A stretch of DNA of 17,838 nucleotides from an uncultured Eubacteriales bacterium. GTDB taxonomy: Bacteria; Bacillota; Clostridia; Oscillospirales; Ruminococcaceae. The notes under the pieces were generated by a model, which saw nothing but the letters and a program-made list of their open reading frames with translations, was not told the origin of the DNA and made no database searches. The translations under genes and the position numbers were made by a program. This document shows positions 1-6,087 of the stretch, in pieces (position 1 is the first letter of the stretch; each line of letters starts with the position of its first letter). The stretch spans positions 1 to 17,838 of the forward strand of contig CAUHFD010000032.1 in NCBI GenBank assembly GCA_959605275.1, read 5' to 3'.

Positions 1-1047
1 CGAATGGGCGGCGACGAGGTGCAGGTCAGCGATGGGAAAGTAACCTTTTGGGGCGATTGTTCAATGGTGGCGCGCGCAAATCTGAATTTGCGTACAGCGG
101 AACGCGTGATGATTGTCTTAGGGCAGTTTATTGCACAATCATTTGAGGAGTTGTTTCAGGGAGTAAAGGCACTTCCGCTTGAAAATTTCATAGGAGAAAA
201 GGATCGTTTTCCGGTAAAGGGTTGGTCGATTAACTCTAAGCTTACCAGTGTTCCGGATTGCCAGTCTATTGTGAAAAAGGCTGCGGTGGAGCGCTTAAAA
301 GAAAAGTACGGGATATCTTGGTTTGAGGAAACCGGAGAATTGTTTCAGTTACAGTTTTCCATTTTAAAGAACGAAGTAACCGTTATGTTAGATTCTTCGG
401 GTGTGGGACTTCATAAACGAGGTTATCGAAAAAATGCGATGGAGGCACCGATCAAGGAAACGTTGGCAGCGGGTATTGTGGATCTGGCAAGGATCAAGCC
501 GGACAGTATGCTGTTTGATCCATTTTGCGGATCGGGCACATTCCTGATCGAAGGTGCAACCAAAGCGATGAATATTGCACCGGGAATCAACCGAAGATTT
601 GTGTCTGAAAATTGGCAGGCGATTCCGGAAAGTGTTTGGCGTGAGGAACGACAAAGATGCTTTGATCTGATACGCAGAGATGCCTCGTTTACTGCATACG
701 GCAGCGATATTGATCCGGAAAGTATCTTGCTGTCGGAGCATAACGCCAAAAAGGCCGGAGTGAGCTCCCGTATCAAGTTTAAAAGAGCGGATGTGGCAGA
801 TTTCGAGCCGTCGATAAAGGACGGCACACTGATCTGTAACCCACCCTACGGTGAGCGGCTGTTGGATATTAAGCAGGCAGAAGAAATTTATAAAACGATG
901 GGAAAACAATTTCTCCCAAGCATGCTTAACTATTATATTATTACGCCGCACGATCAATTTGAAAAGCTTTTCGGCAGACCGGCTACCAAACGGAGAAAGC
1001 TTTATAACGGCATGATTAAATGTCAGCTGTACATGTATTTTAAATAG
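1..1047 (+). CDS. THUMP-domain class I RNA methyltransferase (RlmL/YpsC type), 5' end outside window
   Basis: SAM-dependent methyltransferase expected to methylate a guanine N2 in 23S rRNA (RlmL/YpsC group); the exact target is inferred from the family. Seen: a THUMP-like RNA-binding region over about the first 140 visible residues, the family stretch GLHKRGYR, the SAM-binding motif DPFCGSGT with D near residue 172 (counted from the ATG at 4), and the catalytic NPPY motif near residue 279. The frame is open at base 1 (an Arg codon precedes the ATG at 4). Family members normally carry about 20 more residues before the GGDEV-like stretch, so the ATG at 4 is probably internal and the real start lies upstream of the window. 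A strong terminator follows 11 bases after the stop, so it is the last gene of its transcript. Confidence 0.9.
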   Translation, partial: RMGGDEVQVSDGKVTFWGDCSMVARANLNLRTAERVMIVLGQFIAQSFEELFQGVKALPLENFIGEKDRFPVKGWSINSKLTSVPDCQSIVKKAAVERLKEKYGISWFEETGELFQLQFSILKNEVTVMLDSSGVGLHKRGYRKNAMEAPIKETLAAGIVDLARIKPDSMLFDPFCGSGTFLIEGATKAMNIAPGINRRFVSENWQAIPESVWREERQRCFDLIRRDASFTAYGSDIDPESILLSEHNAKKAGVSSRIKFKRADVADFEPSIKDGTLICNPPYGERLLDIKQAEEIYKTMGKQFLPSMLNYYIITPHDQFEKLFGRPATKRRKLYNGMIKCQLYMYFK

Positions 1048-1058
1048 TAAATTAAAAG

Positions 1059-1104
1059 CAACTCGCCTGATACGGAATATTCGGTATCGGGTGAGTTGTT
1101 TTTT
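1059..1104 (+). terminator. Rho-independent terminator of the methyltransferase gene
   Basis: Stem arms run from CAACTCGCCTGATAC (1059) to the matching strand ending GAGTTG (1098), with two G-T wobbles and a loop of about 10 nt, followed by six Ts. An A-run before the stem extends the pairing. Confidence 0.9.
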
Positions 1105-1175
1105 GTGAAAAAATGTCGATTATTAAACAAACATTTCAATCGCCTTACGACTTTCTTACGAATTTATGACATCCC

Positions 1176-1204
1176 TTGTATTGTGTTGTTTTTAATGCTA
1201 TGAT
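1176..1204 (+). promoter_or_regulatory. Candidate sigma-A promoter for the first ABC operon
   Basis: -35 TTGTAT (1176-1181), 17-bp spacer, -10 TATGAT (1199-1204). The -35 is weak (3 of 6 matches) but the -10 and spacing are good. It lies between the upstream terminator and the first gene, giving a leader of roughly 65 nt. Confidence 0.5.
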
Positions 1205-1278
1205 GAGGGACAGAGTAAAACACAACCTGTGCTTCTGAAATGATTTTCACATTATCACAGAAAGGAAAGAAAAGTTAC

Positions 1279-1971
1279 ATGAAAAAACTCAGAAATCTGA
1301 ATCGGGGAATTATTCTGTTCATTGTGCTTATCATCGGCTTCGGCGGTTATATTGTATATGACAATATCCGATTTAAAAAAGAAAAGCCGGCGATTGAAAA
1401 AGTGGTTACCGAATATTTTGAACAGATTGGAGAGATGAATCTTTTACCGAAGCAGTATCGGAAATTGGGGGAGCCGGTGCCGAAGGAGATCATTCAAAAG
1501 AAAATTGCGGATAACAATAAACTGATTGATCAATATTGGACAAAAGATTTGGACACTGATTATCGTACAAAAGAAGATATGAAGACGGAATTGAAGTGCC
1601 TTTTTGAAAATCAACAATTAGGAAATAATAAAATACAGGATGCAACATGCAGTGTGAAAAAGGTATCCGGTATTAAAAAAACTTCTCCGAACGGAGCAAC
1701 TGCAACAGTAGAATTTTTTCTTTCATTGGAATTACAACAAAGCGCGGAGTTTTATAACGGTACGTGGTGGTTGAATACAGCAAATGATGGCTATGTATCC
1801 GAGAACGGAAGCAACACACAGCAACTAGGTACCTACCAGATAACGATTACCTTGGAGTTAGAGATGACTCGGGTGCATGGAGAATGGAAAATTTCCTCGA
1901 CAGGCAACAGTTACAGCTCGTCAAGGGGAGGCTTTACGCCCCACAGCGATGACACTGTGACGGTTGAGTAA
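1279..1971 (+). CDS. Membrane-anchored extracytoplasmic protein of unknown function, ABC-exporter partner gene
   Basis: I do not recognise a named family. The start chosen is the ATG at 1279, which has AAAGGAAAG upstream; an in-frame ATG at 1240 lacks a ribosome site. The 230-residue product has a short basic N-terminus (KKLRNLNRG), one hydrophobic segment at about residues 10-27, then a soluble region of about 200 residues that should lie outside the cytoplasm. There is no lipobox cysteine, so it is a membrane-anchored protein and not a lipoprotein. The soluble part begins with an amphipathic helix (EKVVTEYFEQIGEMN) followed by strand-rich sequence, compatible with an NTF2-like fold, though this is only a guess. 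The tail is Ser/Gly/Thr-rich. It is followed 29 bp later by the ABC ATPase gene in the same direction, so co-transcription and a role as accessory or substrate-binding partner of that exporter are inferred. Confidence 0.8.
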   Translation: MKKLRNLNRGIILFIVLIIGFGGYIVYDNIRFKKEKPAIEKVVTEYFEQIGEMNLLPKQYRKLGEPVPKEIIQKKIADNNKLIDQYWTKDLDTDYRTKEDMKTELKCLFENQQLGNNKIQDATCSVKKVSGIKKTSPNGATATVEFFLSLELQQSAEFYNGTWWLNTANDGYVSENGSNTQQLGTYQITITLELEMTRVHGEWKISSTGNSYSSSRGGFTPHSDDTVTVE

Positions 1972-2000
1972 CCAAGGAAAGAAAGGAGGGAAAGCAGAAG

Positions 2001-2933
2001 ATGGAAGCGGTATTACAGATCAAGAATCTGACGAAATATTTCGGGCATAAAAAGGTTGTAGACGGCGTGAACATGGAGGTTTATCGGGGAGAAGTTTTCG
2101 GTTTTTTGGGGCCGAACGGCGCCGGAAAAACCACAACGATCAAGATGATCATGAGCTTGCTGCAGCGTGACGAAGGCGAGATCTATATTAACGGTTACAG
2201 CATTGACAAGGATTTTGAAAAGGCAATGGCTAAGGTGGGCGGCATCGTAGAGAATCCCGAAACCTATACTCATCTGACCGGCTTGGAAAATCTGCAGCAG
2301 TATGCACGGATGCGGGACGGCGTGACACGGGAGCGAATTGACGAAGTGGTGCGCATGGTGGGACTGGAAAATCGGATTTATGATAAAGTGAAGAAATATT
2401 CACTTGGCATGAAGCAGCGTTTGGGTGTTGCGCAGTCGATCATGCATCATCCGGATTTGCTGATACTGGATGAACCGACCAACGGGCTGGACCCTGCCGG
2501 CATCAAGGAATTGCGGGATATTTTAAAGCATTTAGCTCATGAAGAGAACATCTGTGTAATGGTATCGAGCCATTTGCTTTCCGAGATGCAGTTGATGTGC
2601 GATCGTGTCGGCATTATCGTAGACGGGAAGATCGTCGATGTCAAAGGCATTGACGATTTGGTCAGAGAGTCTGAGGGAAATCATTTTGTTTACCATATCA
2701 AAGTGATGGAAGATTTAGATCGGGCTATGGCGCTGATCGACGATAAAGAGATTTCCGCAGTGGATCAGGATACTTTTGCGGTCACATTGGACAATGAGCA
2801 GGCTGTTGCGGATATTGTAACGCGGCTAGTGCTTAATCAGATAAAAATACTGGGTGTCACGGCTATTAAGCGCAATCTGGAGGATATCTTTATCGAACTG
2901 ACCGGCAGCGGGGGAGGTAAGCAAATTGGTTAA
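2001..2933 (+). CDS. ABC transporter ATP-binding protein (BcrA/antimicrobial-export type)
   Basis: ATPase subunit that powers the permease encoded next to it. Seen: Walker A GPNGAGKT (residues 37-44), signature YSLGMKQR (133-140), Walker B LLILDE (153-158) with catalytic Glu, D-loop GLDP (162-165) and switch His 191. The Q-loop region reads GIVENPETY, with Glu replacing the usual Gln; this GxxxENP form is common in the BcrA/bacitracin-resistance-like group. A C-terminal extension of about 90 residues follows the nucleotide-binding domain, as in that group. Length 310 is normal. The start has a strong AAAGGAGGG site 10 nt upstream. It overlaps the permease start by 8 bp, implying translational coupling. 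Substrate unknown: lantibiotic/bacitracin-like peptides are a family-based possibility, not shown here. Confidence 0.92.
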   Translation: MEAVLQIKNLTKYFGHKKVVDGVNMEVYRGEVFGFLGPNGAGKTTTIKMIMSLLQRDEGEIYINGYSIDKDFEKAMAKVGGIVENPETYTHLTGLENLQQYARMRDGVTRERIDEVVRMVGLENRIYDKVKKYSLGMKQRLGVAQSIMHHPDLLILDEPTNGLDPAGIKELRDILKHLAHEENICVMVSSHLLSEMQLMCDRVGIIVDGKIVDVKGIDDLVRESEGNHFVYHIKVMEDLDRAMALIDDKEISAVDQDTFAVTLDNEQAVADIVTRLVLNQIKILGVTAIKRNLEDIFIELTGSGGGKQIG

Positions 2934-4344
2934 GTTTATGAATTTGGTGAAAAATGAATACATTAAAACATTCCGGCGAGTCAGCACTTGGATATTGATT
3001 ATCTTGGTGGCACTGGCAGCGGTCGGCTTCAGCGCGATGGTAAAGATCGTTCAGGTCATTAATGACAAAAGTACGGTTTATTACAGCGATTCACAAAATC
3101 TCATAGATGATTTGAAGAATGAAATCAATTATCTGAAGCAGGAGAAAGCAGACGGTTATGAAATAGATGTAGAACGCTGTAATTTTATGATCGATCATGA
3201 AATCTCCTATCGCGACTGGCGTTATGATGATATTTTCACCCTGTTCGAAAAGAAAAAATCTTTGTTTTTGGCGAAGTCTGCGGGAGAAATTGCGGAGCAA
3301 TATGCCGATGAAGAAAAACAAATTCAAAATCAGTTGGATATGCTGAGCAAGAATAACTGGAAAGCCTATTATACGTTAAAGGTCAATACGATTAAATCGG
3401 ATGCTGCGCTGTCTGCCGAGGAAAAAGAAGCCAACGCGTATGCATACCGATTTATGTTGGACAATGATATTTCTCCGGCATCGGGTAGTTGGAAGGTGTC
3501 GCTCGCCAACACCATTATGCAGCAAAAGATCGAATTGCTGTCGATGGGGGCGGATCAGGCGCTTTCCGAAGAGCAGTTACAGGAAAAACAAACGTTGAAG
3601 GATGAGATATTGAAAGAGGAATATCGTTTGAAAAACGATATTGCCTCAGCTCCCGAAAATACCGGTCTAAACAACCTGAATAAAATCAACTTTTGGAGTG
3701 TTTTGGGATTATCTACTTTAATGATTAATGTCATTAGCTTGGCGATTATTATTATCGCAGGAGCTTCCATTGCCAACGAATTTTCTTCCGGAACCATCAA
3801 ATTCCTGTTGATTAATCCGGTGAAGCGTTCCAAAATATTTCTCTCCAAATATGTCATGATTCTTACATTGTCTGTTTTGCTGATACTTGGATTTTATGTT
3901 GTCAACGTATTGTGTGCCGGCATTCTGTTCGGTTTTGATTCCATTACCGCGCCTTATTTATATGTCGTCAACGGAACGATTCATCAAATGCCCGGCTTAT
4001 CGTTCATTTTGTGGAAGTATCTGCTGGGCAGCGTGAATCTGATCGTGATGGGAACTTTGGCATTTGCTATCTCTTCTATGCTGCGTAATGCCGCGCTGGC
4101 AATCGGTGTTTCCGTTTTCGCATTGTTGGGTGGTAATATCATTATGTCTATTCTGGGCGGTATGCTGAAATTTGACTGGGCTAGATTTTTGATTTTTGCC
4201 AATGTCGATTTAAATGCGGTCATAGAGGGAAATACCATGTTTCAAGGAATGACGGTAGGCTTTTCTCTTGCAGTGATCGCAGTGCATATGGTGGTGTTTT
4301 TCCTGACCGCGTGGGACGGATTTATGCACCGGGAGAGTATATAA
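2926..4344 (+). CDS. ABC-2 type transporter permease with large external domain
   Basis: Membrane subunit of the exporter encoded with the preceding ATPase. The start is TTG at 2926, supported by GGGAGG 8 nt upstream and the 8-bp overlap with the ATPase stop. Predicted layout: one membrane helix at about residues 20-42, a long mostly hydrophilic region to about 250 (expected outside the cell, with heptad-like stretches such as LSEEQLQEKQTLKDEILKEE), then about five helices (255-285, 306-338, 367-386, 389-411, 443-467). The stretch ANEFSSGTIKFLLINPVKRS after the second helix is the characteristic ABC-2 permease coupling motif. This one-plus-five layout with a big loop is typical of the BcrB/ABC2_membrane_3 group. 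A perfect palindromic terminator follows. Confidence 0.9.
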   Translation: MVKFMNLVKNEYIKTFRRVSTWILIILVALAAVGFSAMVKIVQVINDKSTVYYSDSQNLIDDLKNEINYLKQEKADGYEIDVERCNFMIDHEISYRDWRYDDIFTLFEKKKSLFLAKSAGEIAEQYADEEKQIQNQLDMLSKNNWKAYYTLKVNTIKSDAALSAEEKEANAYAYRFMLDNDISPASGSWKVSLANTIMQQKIELLSMGADQALSEEQLQEKQTLKDEILKEEYRLKNDIASAPENTGLNNLNKINFWSVLGLSTLMINVISLAIIIIAGASIANEFSSGTIKFLLINPVKRSKIFLSKYVMILTLSVLLILGFYVVNVLCAGILFGFDSITAPYLYVVNGTIHQMPGLSFILWKYLLGSVNLIVMGTLAFAISSMLRNAALAIGVSVFALLGGNIIMSILGGMLKFDWARFLIFANVDLNAVIEGNTMFQGMTVGFSLAVIAVHMVVFFLTAWDGFMHRESI

Positions 4345-4368
4345 CTAATGTTTGCAGAATCAATCAGT

Positions 4369-4410
4369 AAAAACCGGCGAGCAGTTCATATGAACTGCTC
4401 GCCGGTTTTT
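4369..4410. terminator. Bidirectional terminator, perfect 42-bp palindrome
   Basis: Perfect dyad centred at CATATG (4387-4392); arms include ACCGGCGAGCAGTTCA, flanked by five As on the left and five Ts on the right, so either transcript ends in a T-run. It sits between the convergent permease and DUF1648 genes and can serve both. Confidence 0.93.
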
Positions 4411-4442
4411 GCATGATAGTAGTCTTTATGCTTGCCTCAATT

Positions 4443-4952
4443 TTATTCTTCCGAGTCCTGCTTGATTGCCCGCCGCGCGTCTTGCAGGGATATTTGCGCC
4501 GTTTTTACAAAATAATAAACCATGTTGCCGATCACGGTGATGATCATAAGTGCCATAAACCAACCGCTTAATTGCTTTCCGGAAGCAGAGCACAGCAGAA
4601 TGTAGCTGAACCCGATGACAAGCAGCAGTTTCATCGTACATATCATCGTACGGGTTTTGAGAATCATCAGTTGTTTTCCTGCTTCCGATACGGCAACCGG
4701 TATATTCCAGATTTTAGGAATCAGCGATAAAACAGTGATCCCGACGAATAGAACGATTTGCACGACCGCTAAAGCAATTAACATGCTTTTATTGCTCCAT
4801 GCATCTGGTTGTCCGGCGCTGTTGTAGTGGGAAGGAATTTTGTCGGCTATTTGCGGCCAATAAAAAATCAGCGCTGTAAAAGTAACAATGATCACGATTG
4901 CTGAAAGAATTTCAGCAATTTTTTGCCATACGGTATAGGAGAGATTTTTCAT
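4443..4952 (-). CDS. DUF1648-family integral membrane protein
   Basis: Small polytopic membrane protein. The N-terminal part carries the DUF1648 hallmark, with a helix ending in IADKIPSHYNSAGQPDAWSN (a Pro-x-His-[YF]-x2-x-Gly-x-Pro-Asp-x-Trp-like pattern). Four hydrophobic segments are visible, at about residues 9-32, 59-79, 104-123 and 132-150. DUF1648 occurs in SdpI-like immunity and signalling proteins, but this one lacks a convincing SdpI tail, so no function is assigned. Start: the ATG at 4952 has AAAGGA (4965-4970) 12 nt upstream; the in-frame ATG at 4976 would lie only about 9 nt after the predicted transcription start and has no ribosome site. The tail is charged (RRAIKQDSEE). Divergent from the DUF421 gene. 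Confidence 0.85.
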   Translation of the reverse strand: MKNLSYTVWQKIAEILSAIVIIVTFTALIFYWPQIADKIPSHYNSAGQPDAWSNKSMLIALAVVQIVLFVGITVLSLIPKIWNIPVAVSEAGKQLMILKTRTMICTMKLLLVIGFSYILLCSASGKQLSGWFMALMIITVIGNMVYYFVKTAQISLQDARRAIKQDSEE

Positions 4953-4980
4953 AATAAAACGGAATCCTTTCAACATATGT

Positions 4981-4992
4981 AAACACTATTTA
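4981..4992 (+). repeat. Direct repeat copy 1 (AAACACTATTTA) at the DUF1648 promoter
   Basis: A 12-bp sequence identical to 5058-5069, touching the -10 box and predicted transcription start of the minus-strand promoter. Possible operator half of a shared control region. Confidence 0.5.
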
Positions 4993-5020
4993 ATATACTC
5001 CGTGCGTAATCGCTTGTCAA
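4992..5020 (-). promoter_or_regulatory. Sigma-A promoter of the DUF1648 gene
   Basis: On the minus strand: -35 TTGACA (5015-5020, perfect), 17-bp spacer, -10 TATATT (4992-4997). It predicts a start of transcription near 4985 and a leader of about 33 nt to the ATG at 4952. Confidence 0.8.
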
Positions 5021-5044
5021 TTAAAATTCAAAAATTGCATTTTT

Positions 5045-5073
5045 TTGTAAAAGAGGCAAACACTATTTATAAA
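5045..5073 (+). promoter_or_regulatory. Candidate sigma-A promoter of the DUF421 gene
   Basis: -35 TTGTAA (5045-5050), 17-bp spacer, -10 TATAAA (5068-5073), about 45 bp before the start codon. Confidence 0.55.
5058..5069 (+). repeat. Direct repeat copy 2 (AAACACTATTTA) at the DUF421 promoter
   Basis: Identical to 4981-4992, offset by 77 bp. It lies in the spacer and overlaps the -10 of the plus-strand promoter. The repeat has weak dyad ends (TAAA...TTTA in copy 1). Confidence 0.5.
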
Positions 5074-5117
5074 ATATTGAAATACTTATTGAAATCACGA
5101 AAGCGAGAGGAAGTAAA

Positions 5118-5840
5118 ATGATAGAGTCATTGATGTTTATAGGTAACGTTTTACTGCGATCTATTATTTCGATCGTGGTACTTTTCATATTAACAAAATT
5201 AATGGGTGCAAAACAAATTTCGCAGTTGACTTTTTTTGATTATGCGATCGGTATCTCGATCGGTTCTATTGCCGCAGATATCGCTGCGGATATTGAATCC
5301 AGCTATTTGGACGCAGTAATCAGCATGGGGATTTATGCCGGTGTTGCGATTTTGATTTCATACGTAACGACCAAAAATATGAAAGCGAGACGGTTATTGA
5401 CAGGTACACCGACTATTTTGATTGATAAAGGGCATATATTAAAGCAGAATTTGAGCAGATCTAAGTTTGATATTAATGATCTGCTGTGTGAATGCCGTGT
5501 TTCCGGGTATTTTAATATTGCGGATTTGGAATATGCCATCATGGAGCCGAACGGAAGAATCAGCTTTATTCCGAAAGCGGCAAAAAAGCCGGTGACTGCC
5601 GAGGATTTAAATTTAACCCCATCGCAGGAAAAATTGGTTGCCAATATTATTATCGATGGCAATATTATGTTTGAAAACTTAAAAGCAATGGGGAAAAATG
5701 AAGATTGGCTGCTTCATCATTTGAAACAGCAGAACATCAAAAACAAAGACGATATTATTTTGGCAACATTGGATGAGGATAATAATCTTTCTGTTTATTT
5801 GGAAGGGCAAAAGCAGAAAAAATTGCAAATTATGGATTAG
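5118..5840 (+). CDS. DUF421 (YetF/YcaP) family membrane protein
   Basis: Recognised from the family pattern: an N-terminal membrane region of about three helices (residues 5-26, 36-55, 63-84) containing LTKLMGAKQISQLTFFDYAIGI, with the typical RxxGKRQ-like turn (here MGAKQ) and TFFDY, then a soluble YetF domain beginning near residue 95 (GTPTILIDKGHILKQNL) with the characteristic DLLCECRVSGYFNIADLEYAIMEPNG-type stretch. Length 240 fits the B. subtilis paralogues of about 220-290 residues. The ribosome site GAGAGGAAG precedes the ATG by about 6 nt. DUF421 proteins are inner-membrane proteins of unknown biochemical role; in Bacillus, YetF-type paralogues are linked to spores and envelope. No DUF3290 partner gene is next to it here. 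Function not assigned. Confidence 0.9.
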   Translation: MIESLMFIGNVLLRSIISIVVLFILTKLMGAKQISQLTFFDYAIGISIGSIAADIAADIESSYLDAVISMGIYAGVAILISYVTTKNMKARRLLTGTPTILIDKGHILKQNLSRSKFDINDLLCECRVSGYFNIADLEYAIMEPNGRISFIPKAAKKPVTAEDLNLTPSQEKLVANIIIDGNIMFENLKAMGKNEDWLLHHLKQQNIKNKDDIILATLDEDNNLSVYLEGQKQKKLQIMD

Positions 5841-5842
5841 GG

Positions 5843-5998
5843 TATTTCACTAAAGATGTCAGTGAGCAACTGTGCATCCGCCAGAAAGATGGAAATATAG
5901 CCGTAGAGATGGTGCTTCCGAGAGATATGAATAATTTGAATATTTTTCCTTTGCTTCATTCATATAAAGTTTACAATGAGGTCGGATATTCACAATAA
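5843..5998 (+). pseudogene. Orphan reading-frame remnant (unidentified)
   Basis: Right after the DUF421 stop, in another frame, 51 codons without a stop run from TAT at 5843 to TAA at 5996. They read like protein (YFTKDVSEQLCIRQKDGN... ending LLHSYKVYNEVGYSQ), with mixed polar and hydrophobic content and sensible third bases. No start codon with a ribosome site precedes it. It could be the 3' end of a gene whose front was deleted when the DUF421 region was joined to it. I do not recognise the family, and chance openness is possible. Confidence 0.3.
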
Positions 5999-6015
5999 TT
6001 TATTGCAATTATTGT
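5992..6015. promoter_or_regulatory. Inverted repeat over the -35 of the Ca2+-ATPase promoter (candidate operator)
   Basis: Perfect 9-bp arms ACAATAATT (5992-6000) and AATTATTGT (6007-6015), with 6 bp between. It includes the -35 box (6003-6008). There is no T-run, so it is not an obvious terminator. Confidence 0.45.
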
Positions 6016-6031
6016 CTGTAAATGCTATGAT
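6003..6031 (+). promoter_or_regulatory. Sigma-A promoter of the Ca2+-ATPase gene
   Basis: -35 TTGCAA (6003-6008), 17-bp spacer, -10 TATGAT (6026-6031), about 57 bp before the chosen start codon. Confidence 0.65.
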
Positions 6032-6087
6032 ACTAGTGTCAGTAGAGATTGCACCTGGTTTTACAAATGAAATGGAGGAATGTTTTG

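Noticed and set aside
388..957. 189-codon minus-strand frame opposite the methyltransferase
   Set aside because: The plus strand encodes conserved SAM motifs throughout; the minus frame is Cys/His/Arg-rich with no recognisable domain or ribosome site.
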